A stretch of DNA of 64,000 bases, from contig NC_003280.10 of the NCBI RefSeq assembly GCF_000002985.6, positions 558,001-622,000 on the forward strand, given 5' to 3'. Made by a program: the position numbers and the translations under genes. Position 1 is the stretch's first letter. Each line of letters opens with the position of its first letter. The notes beneath the pieces are model-generated. The model ran no database searches. It was given only the letters and a program-made list of their open reading frames with translations, and was not told the DNA's origin. This stretch comes from Caenorhabditis elegans. Lineage: Eukaryota > Nematoda > Chromadorea > Rhabditida > Rhabditidae. Below are positions 21,886-32,577 of this stretch, piece after piece.

Positions 21886-22620
21886 TTTTGAGCTGAAAAT
21901 CGAGAAAATTGAGTGGAAAATAAGGAATTAGCAGGAAAAGCGAGAGAAAACTGATAATCGCTGGAAAATTCCGACTCGGTTGCCACGACAACGAGGATAA
22001 TCCGCGTGAAATTACGAAAACAGAAATTTCATGAAGAAAACGTGGCATTATAATGATGTTTCAAAGGATTTACGTGGAATTAACTATTTGCTGAGCAATT
22101 TTCGAGAAATTTCTTCAAAATTTCTCAAATAGAAATACTACGTTTTCTAGCGGATTTCGGCCTTTTTTTTGGCCCAAAACTCCGACAAATTGATTTTTAA
22201 AAGCCTGTAGAATTAAATTTAGACTTCTAAAAGTGGAAAAAATCGAAGGAAACCCCGAAAATAACATGAGAAAGGCGAAAAATGACTTTTGTTTTTCTTC
22301 TCGGTCCTTCTGTGGCAATGCGCGTCAGATATGGTGTTTTCTGTGTGCTTCTGCGTCACGGTGTTTGCACACAATTCCTTTTTCGCTGATTTTTTTAATT
22401 TTCAGCGCGCTGCAGCGCCATTTCTTGCATTTTTCAAGCATTTCCATTGATTTTTCCGCGAAAAAACATCTGAAATTTCAAAAAATCAATGTTAAACTCA
22501 CAATTTTTCTTCTTCGCACTCGCTGTCCCTCTTGAAAACTCGCGAAATGACTGTATTTCCTTTTTTTTTCACGCAAAATTTCCAAATTTCCATGTTTTCA
22601 GGGTAGTTCAACACGTGAAA
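21886..22620. promoter_or_regulatory. Shared divergent promoter region of cdc-37 and the sigma-receptor-like gene
   Basis: The two ATGs at 21885 (-) and 22621 (+) face away from each other over 735 bp with no other gene between. On the plus side TTTTCAGGGTAG at about 22595 offers an SL1-type trans-splice acceptor about 20 nt before the ATG. No individual factor site is claimed. Confidence 0.5.
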
Positions 22621-23836
22621 ATGGCTCTTCTCACCTCAAAGCTTCGGTATCTTCTGCTCTTCTACGCAGTCTTCCAGGCTGCTCAATTTGGCCTCCGCTG
22701 GAAGTCTTATGACATCTCGCCGAAGCAGTTCAAGACTATCGCTGGAAAGGCTGCTGGTGAGGAAAAACATATTTTTCTGCGAAAATACCGCAATTTTAAT
22801 ATATTGTATATTTTCAGCTGCTCCAACAATCTCCCAGTCAATTTCCACATTGACGTCTGGAATGCGCACTTATTACGAGCCAATCATGCCAAGTCACTTC
22901 GAATGGCACGCTATTCAGTTGGGAGGCCTCACTTTAAGGGTGAGGAACAGGAAAAATCGAAAAAAAATCTTAAATTTAATGAATTTTCCAGATGTACCCA
23001 ATGCTGACCGCTTTCACCGAGTTCGCCGCCGCCTTCTCCGCTCCGTTCCCAACTTCAGGACGCCCGGGGCTCCATTGGGCAAATACGACGTGCACCGTGT
23101 TGAAAGGAAAAGTCAGCCGATTCAATGACGGAACTCAGGACGAGACGTCGGAGAACTTTGCTTCGGGAGCCGCTTTCAGGCACGGACAGTTCGAGTCCCA
23201 CGTGTACAGCTTCGAGAAGGACACCTACGTCGCGTGCTACGGTAAATTACACCGAAAATCAAGGAAAATTCGTTTTTTTTTGAGTCTGGCAGACCAATTT
23301 CGAATTAAAATCACCTGGGTCTGCTAAATATAATTTTGTAGTTTGTAGTCTAGCAGACCAATTTCGAAATCAAATCACTTGGTCTGCTAAATATAATTTT
23401 GTAGTTTGTAGTCTAGCAGACCAATTTCGAACTGAAATCGCATGGTCTGCTAAATACAGTTTTGTAGTTTGTAGTCTAGCAGACCAATTTCGAATTGAAA
23501 TCACTTGGGTCTGCTAAATATAATTTTGTAGTTTGTAGTCTAGCAGACCAATTTCGAACTGAAATCGCTTGGTCTGCTAAATATAATTTTGTAGTTTGTA
23601 GTCAACCAGACCCATATAAAAATCCCCTCGTTTCTAATGAATTTTTATATTTTTCAGGTCGCGGCTTCCTCCCACTCTCCTCCACCGTCCACGTCACCTC
23701 TGGAATCTCACTCGGCGAGCCACTCTCGGTCATTCAATTCTACATGAAGCAGGCCTACAACTACTGGAACAACCTGAGCCACACCCTCTATCGTGTCTTC
23801 CAGCACTACAAGGCCCGCGCCACTGGAGAACTTTAA
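22621..23836 (+). CDS. ERG2 / sigma-1 receptor-like protein
   Basis: Four exons: 22621-22756, 22818-22939, 22992-23241 and 23658-23836 (TAA), 228 residues, all phases consistent. The family comprises yeast sterol C8-C7 isomerase ERG2 and animal sigma-1 receptors, single-pass ER-membrane beta-barrel proteins. Visible features: an N-terminal hydrophobic anchor (YLLLFYAVFQAAQFGL); the mid-protein segment GLHWANTTC; and the cupin-like core FRHGQFESHVYSFEKDTYVACYGRGFLPLSS, shown here only in part as GQFESHVYSFEKDTYVACYG plus RGFLP. In sigma-1 receptor the ligand-contacting Asp/Glu lie in this core, so the acidic residues here are candidates. It ends with two amphipathic segments (VIQFYMKQAYNYW, LYRVFQHY). 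Worms do not make sterols de novo, favouring a receptor/chaperone role. I recall it as W08F4.3. Confidence 0.9.
23285..23605. repeat. About 63-bp tandem repeat (five copies) in the last intron of the sigma-receptor-like gene
   Basis: Unit: TTTTGTAGTTTGTAGTCTAG + CAGACCAATTTCGAA + variable + GGTCTGCTAAATATAA. Starts are spaced about 63 bp apart. Each unit can fold through TAGCAGACC/GGTCTGCTA. Confidence 0.9.
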
Positions 23837-24110
23837 ATAATTTATGTGATTCCCCATCCGGTGCATTTCTACAAGCATTCTAACCCGAAATTTTCATTTA
23901 TTCAGTCATGTTTTATCCCAATGTCCCCCCTCTACTTCCATTTTTACGGTTGTGTAATTCGATTTCTTGAGCCATTTTATTGCATAATTTAAAATACAAG
24001 AACATATTTATTTCATCACCTCAACCATTTAACCATATAGCTCAACCGAAAAAAATAATTGCACAGGTATTTGAAGGCATTTGCAGTGAAAGATGATCAA
24101 AAGTCGCTGC

Positions 24111-26390
24111 TTACTCATCGTCGGCCAGCCGGACGAATCGAACAGTAGTTCTGGTGAGGGAAACCTTTGCCTTGATCCCTCTTTTGCACACAATTTGGAC
24201 GTGTTGAACCATTCCATCATCCACGACCAGAGGATCTTCGTATCTAGTAAAGTCTATTCCGCGGAGAATAGTTCCATGTACAGGATGCTCAATATTCAGA
24301 CCATCTACAACAAGATCACTGATTCTCAGCTGTGAGTTCTGAATCCAGATCTTCAAGAACAAGTTGACATCCTTTGCAGTCATTGAGTGGTGCAATGAAC
24401 GAAGCGTTCGACTATTTGACAAGAACACCTCGTTCAGTGTGAGATTGGTGACTTTCAGCTCCTCATAATTTTGAACCAAGAGTTCTTTTCTTATTGGGAC
24501 CACGACAATCTCCAGGTTCTCTGGATGAGTCCCGAAGAGATGGTGCCCCTGAACTTCCGTGGATGTGGTGCTGCAGCTCGCGATCTTCCTGTTCTCAAAG
24601 AGAGAACAAATCGTTTTTATCTCTTCATTCATCCCATTTTCGAGGTTAATGTGGATTTGCCGGTTCTGATGCAAAACCTCGTGGATGTGGTCCAGGAACT
24701 TGATAAGTGTGAGGTGAGGAATCTCGATTTCGTCTTCAGATCCTCGCATATTCCTTCTAGCTACCACCCTCGGTGGATTTTCTTTAAATATGAATAAATA
24801 TCTGTCATTGAGACTGGACCTCAGCCTGATTGTCGAATCAGAGAATGTCAAACTTTCGTGGTTCCCGTTGACTCTGGCAACCGCAGTTTTCGCTTTTGCT
24901 GAGAGTAGCGAGATCGAGAATCTGAAATAACATAAGGTTTGGGAGTCAACTTGAAGCTGTTATTTTGGGGTTTCTTCCAAATTAATTCTTTAAAGAATAA
25001 TAAGAGTTGGAGGTTTTGAGGTTATTACGGTTTATTAAGGATAAATTAATAGAGAAATCACCGAGTTAATGGGACATGTAAGGAGGGGAAAAGGACGATA
25101 AGTAACACAAGTAAAAGGAATTAGAGAAGACCTAGAATGAGCGTTTCCGGCTCCTTATATAGGGGAATTGGGCGGGGCCAAGAAAAGTCGAGAATGATGA
25201 CAATTAGAGTTGGCGCCGGCAATTCAGATCCGCGCGCCGTCCGGTGGGGCGCGCTTGCATCGTGACCTCCAAACGTTGGCAGGCCTAGTCGTTGTCTTGG
25301 GCAGCGGTTCTGGCCGGATAACCGTGATGTTATCCGCTACGACATCACTTGCTGGACCTGTAAGACTATACGAAAGTAATGCTCTTGTATGACGGTGGGA
25401 GAGTACAAGGATCGTGAAGATTCTTACAATATCTGTCATTGAGACTGGACCTCAGCCTGATTGTCGAATCAGAGAATGACACACTTTCGTGGTTCCCGTT
25501 GACTCTGGCAACCGCAGTTTTCGCTTTTGCTGAGAGTAGAGAGATCGAGAATCTGAAATAACATAAGGTTTGGGAGTCAACTTGAAGCTGTTATTTTGGG
25601 GTTTCTTCCAAATTAATTTTTTAAAGAATGAATCGTCAGTGGGGATTCAGTATGAATTCAATAGTTCAATTTGACCGAATATCAAAATGAAACTGTCCAA
25701 AAATTTTCAGATTGTTAAAGTTTCAGCAAAAGTTTTGGTAAGTTGCCAAAAATGTCTTTTTTTTTTAATTTTTTTCAGTGTACTTTTTGGAACATTGGCT
25801 GCATATCACAATAAAACGTTTCAAAAAATTTCTGAAAGTTTTTTATTAACTGCAAAAAAGTGGCAATTACTCAGTTTTTGCCACTCATAATTTTGGAAGT
25901 CGACCAAAAAAAAAAGTTTTTTTCTACATTTTTTATGTTTTTCATGTTAATTATTCGTATTAAAACATATGTACCGTATTTCTTGCGAAGAAGTTGCGAA
26001 AACCAACGGGATTGTGAGCGAAATTTAGCTTTACATCTGCGAAGAAATTGAAAAAGTCGTCTGAAAAGCTGCAGAAGTTTGCTTAAAAGCTAACATGCCT
26101 AATTGTTGTTAAGAAGTTGCAAGAGTATGCTATGAAGTTAGACCGTATTGCCGAGTAGAGTAGAAGTTAGTTTTTTCCAAACTTTTTGAACTCAATAATT
26201 GACGAATTGCAGAAGTTTGGAACTGCCGAAAATGGTATATTGCCGCCTACCCTTGCGAACAAATTAGTGTGGAATTAAAAAAAGGTATTAAAACTCACTG
26301 CTCAATGAGGCACATTTGTCGAAGAGTAATGCTGATGATTTCTTGTGGTAGAAGCAGAAGAGGAAAAGGGGTCCTAGTTGTGTCACCCAT
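24111..26390 (-). CDS. F-box / FBA_2 protein (fbxb-type), gene A
   Basis: Two exons, 26390-26299 and 24921-24111 (TAA), 300 residues. Exon 1 and the start of exon 2 form the F-box (FPLLLLPQEIISITLRQM, then FSISLLSAKAKTA). This helix set binds SKP1-related proteins in SCF ubiquitin ligases. The C-terminal half carries an FBA_2-like region (LTLNEVFLSNSRTL, DVNLFLKIWIQNS), presumed to bind substrates. The acceptor and first 125 nt of exon 2 are duplicated at 25435-25560, beyond an LTR-like insert, so the intron (24922-26298) contains a decoy half-exon. The functional acceptor is taken as 24922, since only that copy runs into the full exon. Confidence 0.8.
24797..24998. repeat. Left copy of a 202-bp direct duplication
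   Basis: Begins AATATCTGTCATTGAGACTG and ends TTCTTTAAAGAAT. Near-identical to 25428-25629, with only a few substitutions, such as AGAATGTCAAAC versus AGAATGACACAC. It includes the functional 5' part of exon 2 of F-box gene A. Confidence 0.9.
24999..25427 (-). mobile_element. Solo-LTR-like insert between two direct repeats
   Basis: On the minus strand it begins TGTAAGAATCTTC and ends CTCTTATTA. It has TATATAAGG (a TATA box, about 25157) and AATAAACCG downstream, as expected of a U3-R-U5 order. It is GC-richer than its surroundings. There is no internal coding region. A solo LTR is the best reading, but flanking repeats of 202 bp are far longer than a target-site duplication. Confidence 0.55.
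25428..25629. repeat. Right copy of the 202-bp direct duplication (decoy half-exon)
   Basis: Contains the same acceptor and 5' part of exon 2 of F-box gene A, but runs into the LTR-like insert after CTCAATGACAGATATT. Splicing into this copy would give an early stop within the insert. Confidence 0.85.
25630..25960. repeat. Relic of a TTAA-type element (TTTTTGCCACTCATAATTTT family)
   Basis: Shares AATTACTCAGTTTTTGCCAC, ATAATTTTGGAAGTCGACC and CAGTGGGGATT with elements at 47.2-47.5 and 61.95-62.35 kb. Confidence 0.65.
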
Positions 26391-26739
26391 GGCAAGGAAT
26401 GGTTGTAACTGCTGAAAACTTTCGAATGTTCTTCTTGAAAATCAAGAAAAAAATTAAGAAGACGTAAAGTAACGAAAGAAATTAATTTGCTTGAAAATAA
26501 AAAAAAAAGGATAAATGGTCCTTAGAACAAACAGACAAAGAGAAGAGAACATGAAAATAGAGCGTTTTAGAAGAACGCGGTCAGTGTGCGTATTAGTCTT
26601 GTTGCAGTCTGATGTGTCGTCTTTATAGTACGCTGCAAAACGAGCACACCTGGGGGACTGTGTGTATGATTACAGTAGACTCCTCGTTAGATGGTGTGAG
26701 AACGGGGGGAGGCGAGTGGCATTTTCCAACAAAAAGATA

Positions 26740-26800
26740 TCTGCATTTCTCCCACCCCCTTCCCTCTCCTCTCTCTCTCATCTTTCTCTATCTGCTCAGT
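26740..26800. repeat. Pyrimidine-rich tract (CTCCCACCCCC...CTCTCTCTC) upstream of F-box gene B
   Basis: About 50 nt of almost pure C/T just upstream of the ATG at 26836. A similar but weaker tract is upstream of gene C at about 29860. It could be part of the promoter or 5' leader. Confidence 0.5.
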
Positions 26801-26835
26801 ACCATCTTTATTATTATACGTGATCTTACATCGGC

Positions 26836-28155
26836 ATGACTACCGTCTCCTTTCCCATCCTTCGTCTCCCTCAATCTATATTTCAAAAAACGCTCAAACA
26901 AATGAGCCTAGTAGAACAGTGAGTTTTAATAGAAATTTTAATACTTCTGTATTCTATAGTTAATTTTTATTTGGGAATGTACGAGAATTATTGTTGAATT
27001 ATCATAGTCTAGGCAACAGCCAAAAGATGAAAGCTATGTCATTCGATAGCCAATACCTTCAATCTGGAAAATGGTCATTTGTGAATTTCCAGAACCTAGC
27101 TGACGAAATTTTTAAAATTAAAACTTTACAGATAGTTGTCATAAATTACCAAAATATGCAATATATGTATAGAAAAGAATAGCACACCTTTACAATTAAT
27201 GCAAAAATATATTTTATTTAAAATGCATGGATCTAACCACAAGTTCCAAATTTATTTTAATGAGTTATTTACATTTTTCATGTTCAGCATCTCTCTATCA
27301 GTGCTCTCGAAGAAGATCAAACAACTCATTGCAATGCTAAACAGATGTCAATTGGCTAGCATAATAATTATGAGACCATCGATATTGATAAAGCTAAACA
27401 CAACCCTTTTTCATGGTTTTCAATTAACTCTCAATAGTAAACAGTCGATTGTTGAGATTCTCCAGTGTATCAGTGGCCGATATCAACTTAAAAAGCTAAA
27501 TGTACAAGCATTCAGTGATATCAAATGGCTTGAACATATTTTTGAAGTTTTTATTCAAAATCAAAGAGTATCTGTGGAATTCTTTGATTCATCGTTCCAT
27601 TTCTTTGAAATTGCTAAGAAACATATTAAAGAACTAAAAGTAGTTAGTCTGGGAATAATTAGCTGTTATGACATTAAATATTGTCAGTTGTCTCAAATTT
27701 TTCCCTGCCTAGAAAATTTGATTGTTTTAAATGGCCCAATTTCTAAACCTACCCTCACGCAAAACTTTAAAAAACTACAACTCACTTATGGAAAAATGAC
27801 CCTAGACGATTTATTTTTCTCTAATTGTTCAGAGTTTATCGTAACCTGTGACAGCTTTTCCATCAAAGATCTGAACATCCTTGTAAGACAGTGGATAAGA
27901 GGAGCTATCCCCAGTCTCAAATCAATCACTATCCGTTTTCGGAACATTACTGAGAACCGTTTTGATGAATGCGCACTTTTCAAAGAAATCGAGTATACTA
28001 GAAAGGAAGAAGTTCAGTCCGTAAAAAGGTTTACAATTGAGAGACATGATGGAACCATCGCGAACGTCTTGCTTTATTCAACAACTCGTTTTTACTTTAC
28101 TCTCGTTGTTGGTGAATACGAGTGGATTGGACACTTTGCGAGCATATGGATGTAG
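26836..28155 (+). CDS. F-box / FBA_2 protein (fbxb-type), gene B
   Basis: Two exons, 26836-26918 and 27288-28155 (TAG), 316 residues. Exon 1 starts MTTVSFPILRLPQSIFQ and reaches KQMSLVEQ; exon 2 resumes the F-box with HISLSVLSKKIKQLI, in phase. The C-terminal FBA_2-like part has MTLDDLFFSNCSEF, DLNILVRQWIRG and LFKEIEYTR. It is predicted to be a substrate adaptor of an SCF ligase. Gene D is its closest relative in the window, sharing long blocks (KWLEHIFEVFIQN, LYSTTRFYFTLVVGEYEW/YPTTRFYFTLVVGEYEW). The exon structure (an 83-nt first exon ending in phase 2) equals that of gene C. Opposite orientation to gene A, head to head over about 0.45 kb. Confidence 0.8.
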
Positions 28156-28310
28156 CTCATTGACTCTGTATTTTTTATTCGCCTGATTGTGAATATTGTT
28201 TCTTTTTCAAAAATACAATAAATAATTTATTGATTCTTTTTACATGTTGTTTAGAAAAATTATTCCAGCTCAAAACCAAACCAAGAATCAAAATAAAAAA
28301 ATAAAAAAAT

Positions 28311-29108
28311 AAAATTTTGTAGTTTGTAGTCTAGCAGACCCATATTGAATACCAGCAAGTTGGGTCTGCCAAATCAAATTTTGTAGTTTGTAGTCTAGCA
28401 GACCCATTTAGAATACCAACAAGTTGGGTCTGCCAGATCAAATTTTGTAGTTTGTAGTCTAGCAGACCCATTTAGAATACCAATAAATTGGGTATGCCAA
28501 ATCAAATTTTGTAGTTTGTAGTCTAGCAGACCCATTTAGAATACCAATAAATTAGGTCTGCCAGATCAAATTTTGTAGTTTGTAGTCTAGAAGACCCATT
28601 TAGAATACCAACAAGTTGGGTCTGCCAGATCAAATTTTGTAGTTTGTAGTCTAGCAGACCCATATTGAATACCAATAAATTGGGTCTGCCAGATCAAATT
28701 TTGTAGTTTGTAGTCTAGAAGACCCATTTAGAATACCAACAAGTTGGGTCTGCCAGATCAAATTTTGTAGTTTGTAGTCTAGCAGACCCATTTAGAATAC
28801 CAATAAATTGGGTCTGCCAAATCAAATTTTGTAGTTTGTAGTCTAGCAGACCCATTTAGAATACCAACAAGTTGGGTCTGCCAGATCAAATTTTGTAGTT
28901 TGTAGTCTAGCAGACCCATATTGAATACCAGCAAGTTGGGTCTGCCAGATCAAATTTTGTAGTTTATAGTCTAGAAGACCCATATTGAATACCAATAAAT
29001 TGGGTCTGCCAGATCAAATTTTGTAGTTTGTAGTCTAGCAGACCCATATTGAATACCAATAAATTGGGTCTGCCAGATCAAATTTTGTAGTTTGTAGTCT
29101 AGCAGAAC
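28311..29108. repeat. 64-bp tandem array (about 12 copies), TAGCAGACCC family
   Basis: Unit: TTTTGTAGTTTGTAGTCTAG + CAGACCCATTTAGAATACCA + ACAAGTTGGGTCTGCCAGAT. Copies differ by a few substitutions (CATATTGAA/CATTTAGAA; CAACAAG/CAATAAA). It ends exactly where the inverted F-box duplication starts. Confidence 0.95.
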
Positions 29109-29612
29109 TTTGGCTAAAAATTTAAGTTCGTATTGATTTTTAAGTAAGAGAACGCTCACAGAAAAAAATAGCAGTGAACGCGATCAAATTTGGTGTGATG
29201 TTTTATTATCGTGCAAAGAAAGGCCAGTTCTGTCAATGGTAAGATAATTTAAATCAAGCCAGTGCTTGAACAATGTGTACCGACATTAAAACTTAAGCAA
29301 ATGTTAGTGGCTAGACAAATCCCGACGTTCGCCTGAACTCCATCGATCCTTTCAATTGTATACCTTCTCTTCTTCGGCCGGACTTCTTCCTTCCAAGTGT
29401 ATTCGACCCCTTTAAAAAGGACGCTCTCATCGAAACGACTTGGTATAATTTGCGAAAAACTAATATCGATTGATTTGAGGCAGGCGTTAGATCCTTTAGT
29501 CCATTGTCTCATCAAGATGTTCAGCTCCTTATTGGTGAAACTGGAGTTTATTATTCGAAACTGCGAGCAATTTGAAGCTAGTAAATCATCAATTGTCACT
29601 TTTTCTTCATCC
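29109..29612 (-). pseudogene. Truncated inverted copy of F-box gene C (3' part only)
   Basis: On the minus strand from about 29612 to the stop at 29249 this repeats the FBA_2-like end of gene C (VTIDDLLASNCSQF, ELNILMRQWTKG, VLFKGVEYTW) with few changes. It continues through the 3' flank down to about 29109. There is no F-box exon and no 5' half; it ends at a MITE. It lies head to head with gene C, forming an inverted duplication with a spacer of about 1 kb. Confidence 0.85.
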
Positions 29613-29619
29613 CCTGGAG

Positions 29620-29788
29620 TAAGCTCTCGTTGTGTCAAGATGTCCCATCACGGTTTGATCTACAAAAAAAGTGCGGGAATTTTTTGCCTAGAAAATGCCA
29701 AATCAGTTGAGAACTCTGCGTCTCAACTCCCGCATTGTTTTTTTTTACGTAGATCAAAGGGCACTCTGACACCAGATGGGCGATTATG
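29620..29788. mobile_element. Palindromic MITE, TGCGGGA family, copy 5
   Basis: GTTTGATCTACAAAAAAAGTGCGGGA and inverse CTCCCGCATTG...TACGTAGATC; ends CACTCTGACACCAGATGG. It sits at the inner end of the inverted gene-C fragment. Confidence 0.75.
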
Positions 29789-29932
29789 GGCAAAAAACTA
29801 CACAACTACAGAGGTATCGGTCCAATGACCTTTTCCAGACCGTAAGGATGTCTAGGCCTCTCCTCTCCCGCTCTTTGTCTACCTGCTCAATTGAAGGATC
29901 ACCAATCTCATTACTCCTGTTTTTCAATCGAC

Positions 29933-30926
29933 ATGACCACCGTCTCTTTCCCTCTCCTCAATCTCCCGACCTCTGCACTTCAAAAAATACTGAAAAAGAT
30001 GAACCTTGTGGAACAGTGAGTTTAATAGTTTTAGTATTTAATTTCTGTCAATTTTATCCCAATTTTCTATTTTCAGTGTTTCTCTATCAGTTCTCTCGGA
30101 GCACATGAAACAACACATCACTATGTTGAACAAAAACCAGACTGCTTCAATAACGGTTGATAGTACATCAATTGTGGTGCATATAACTACAGACATGTTC
30201 CAAGATGTTGCAATTGTTCTCAAGCTTAATCAGTCAAGTGTGAAAGTGCGCAAGTACACGAACAACGGATATACAAAAACACAGCTAAATGTACGAGGAT
30301 TCGCTGCAAAGTGGCTGGGACATGTAAACCAAGTGTTCCTTCAAAACAAAGGTGTTTTAGTGCGATATTATCATTCGAGGATATTGTGCAAAGAAGTTTT
30401 AGAGTACATCAGTGTACTGAACATTGTTCGCCTAATCATGAACACAAATTATATTGGAAACTGTCATCTGCTGAGATTGTTTCCAACACTACAAACGTTG
30501 ATTATTGCCAATGGTCCACTTCCCAAGTCTCTCCTTACCTACAACCTTGAGATGCTAGAGTTTGACGATGAAAAAGTGACAATTGATGATTTACTAGCTT
30601 CAAATTGCTCGCAGTTTCGAATAATCAACTCCAGTTTCACCAATAAGGAGCTGAACATCTTGATCAGACAATGGACTGAAGGATCTAACGCCTGCCTCAA
30701 ATCAATCGATATTAGTTTTTCGCAAATTATAACAAGTCGTTTCGATGAGAGCGTCCTTTTTAAAGGGGTCGGATACACTTGGAAGGAAGAAGTCCGGCCG
30801 AAGAAGAGAAGGTATACAATTGAAAGGATCAATGGAGTTCAGGCGAACGTCGGGATTTGTCTAGCCGCTAACATTTGCTTAAGTTTTAATGTCGGTACAC
30901 ATTGTTCAAGCACTGGCTTGATTTAA
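29933..30926 (+). CDS. F-box / FBA_2 protein (fbxb-type), gene C
   Basis: Two exons, 29933-30015 and 30077-30926 (TAA), 310 residues. F-box: MTTVSFPLLNLPTSALQKIL and MNLVEQ in exon 1, then HVSLSVLSEHMKQHI in exon 2. FBA_2-like part: VTIDDLLASNCSQF, ELNILIRQWTEG and SLKSIDISF (with K before S). It is predicted to be a substrate adaptor of an SCF ubiquitin ligase; the substrate is unknown. A 3' copy lies inverted upstream (29109-29612). The intron is only 61 nt, against 369 nt in gene B. The next F-box relative (gene D) follows 230 bp downstream without its own first exon. Confidence 0.8.
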
Positions 30927-31076
30927 ATTATCTTACCATTGACAGAACTGGCCTTTCTTTGCACGATAATAAAACATCACACCAAATTTGATCGCGTTCA
31001 CTGCTATTTTTTTCTGTGAGCGTTCTCTTACTTAAAAATCAATACGAACTTAAATTTTTAGCCAAAGTTCTGCTAG
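30570..31076. repeat. Right arm of the F-box inverted duplication
   Basis: 3' half of gene C plus about 150 bp of flank (TTGCACGATAATAAAACATC, GATCGCGTTCACTGC). It is the reverse complement of 29109-29612, including the short tail AAAGTTCTGCTAG. Similarity is nearly complete by eye. Confidence 0.9.
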
Positions 31077-31153
31077 TTCTTAATTATTTTTTAACATGCA
31101 TGGATCTAAGCATAATTTCCAAAAAATTTTTGAATGAATAACTAACATTTTCC

Positions 31154-31993
31154 ATGTTCAGCATCTCTCTATCAGTGCTCTCAAACAGGATCAAACAACT
31201 CATTGCAATGCTGAACAGATGTCAATTCGCTAGCATAAGAATTGTGCCGACATCGATATTGATAAAGCTAAACACATTCCTTTTTCACGGTTTTCAATTA
31301 ACTCTTAACCTCAATCAGTTGAATGTCGAAATTCGTCAATTTATAAATAGGCGATATCATCATACCAAATGGCTCGAGCACATTTTTGAAGTATTTATTC
31401 AAAACAAAAGCGTATCTTTGGAATTCTTTGATTCATCGTTCCGGTCCTTGGAAATTGTTAAAGGACTAAAAGTAGTCAGTCTTGCAATTAGCTGTAAAGA
31501 CATTGAAAATTATCAACTGTTTAAAATGTTTCCCTGCCTAGAAAATTTGGTTGTTTTAGATGGTCCAATTTCTATTCCTAACCTCACTCAAACCTTTAAA
31601 AGACTACAACTAACTATTGGAAAAGTGACCCTTGACAATTTATTTATGCTTAATTGTTCACAGCTCTTCGTAAACTATCGCACTTTTTCCAACAAAGTTC
31701 TGAACATTTTTGTAAGACAATGGGTAGGAGGATCTAATCCCAGTCTTAAATCAATCACTATCAGTTTTCCGCACATTAATATAAACCGTTTCGATGAATG
31801 CACACTTTTTAAAGAAATCGAGTACACTCGTATTACAAAAGAAATAGATCAACCCATAAAAGATAGTTTCATGATTGAGAGACACGATGGAACCATCGCG
31901 AACATAATGTTTTATCCAACAACTCGTTTTTATTTTACTCTTGTCGTTGGTGAATACGAATGGATTGGATACGATACGAACATGTGGATGTAG
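31154..31993 (+). pseudogene. F-box / FBA_2 relative lacking its first exon, gene D
   Basis: An uninterrupted frame of 279 codons (31154-31993, TAG) equals exon 2 of gene B in content (SISLSVLSNRIKQLIAML, WLEHIFEVFIQNKSV, VTLDNLFMLNCSQ, WVGGSNPSLKSITISF). Its acceptor (TTCAG at 31157-31161) is intact and preceded by about 65 bp resembling gene B's intron. No F-box first exon is found between gene C and this acceptor. It may be a 5'-truncated duplicate, may start at ATG 31154 without a full F-box, or may be spliced from the gene C first exon (29933-30015), whose donor phase fits. The long open frame argues against long-standing decay. Confidence 0.65.
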
Positions 31994-32577
31994 TTCTTTG
32001 ATTCTGTATTTTTTGAATATTATCCTGAATATTGTTACTTTTTCAGAAATGTAATGAATAATTTCATTGATTTATTTTACTTGTTTTTCAGAATAACTTA
32101 ATTCTTTAAGAAATACTTCGAAATTAAAAAAAATCAGACCTAGTTTTTGTACTTTTGTAAAAATGCTCCGAAAACTTTTTCAAACAAATCTGAAATTTTA
32201 TATAAATGGTTACATGTCCCCAACTTATCACCTCATTGTAGAATAACTTTAACATAACTTTACGTCTGCGCATTTTTAGCTCATTTTTAGTAAATTCCAA
32301 AAAAATTATTTTTCCACAACCAAACACCCAAATTCCTTTAAACTTTACAGACTTACTCATATGTGTCTGAACAATAATATAAACAAAAAAAAATAATACT
32401 CACCGTTCAAAATTCGACTGAAATTCCAGTTTTAGTTTAGCTAAAAAATCAAAATTTATTCCAGATTCCAAAAAAATTTTTTTCTGCACAACCAAACACC
32501 CAAATTCCTGTAAACTTCACAGACTTACTCATTTATGTCTGAACATATATAAACACAAAAAAGAAAAGAAAATAACT

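Noticed and set aside
21535-21891. 118-codon plus-strand open frame
   Set aside because: Antisense of cdc-37 exon 1.
25224-25439. 71-codon minus-strand frame inside the LTR-like insert
   Set aside because: It starts in the duplicated F-box exon and runs by chance into the insert; no gag/pol similarity.
28311-29108. CRISPR-like array (regular repeat with spacers)
   Set aside because: The whole 64-bp unit is repeated including the 'spacer'. The host is a eukaryote and no cas genes exist; it is a minisatellite.
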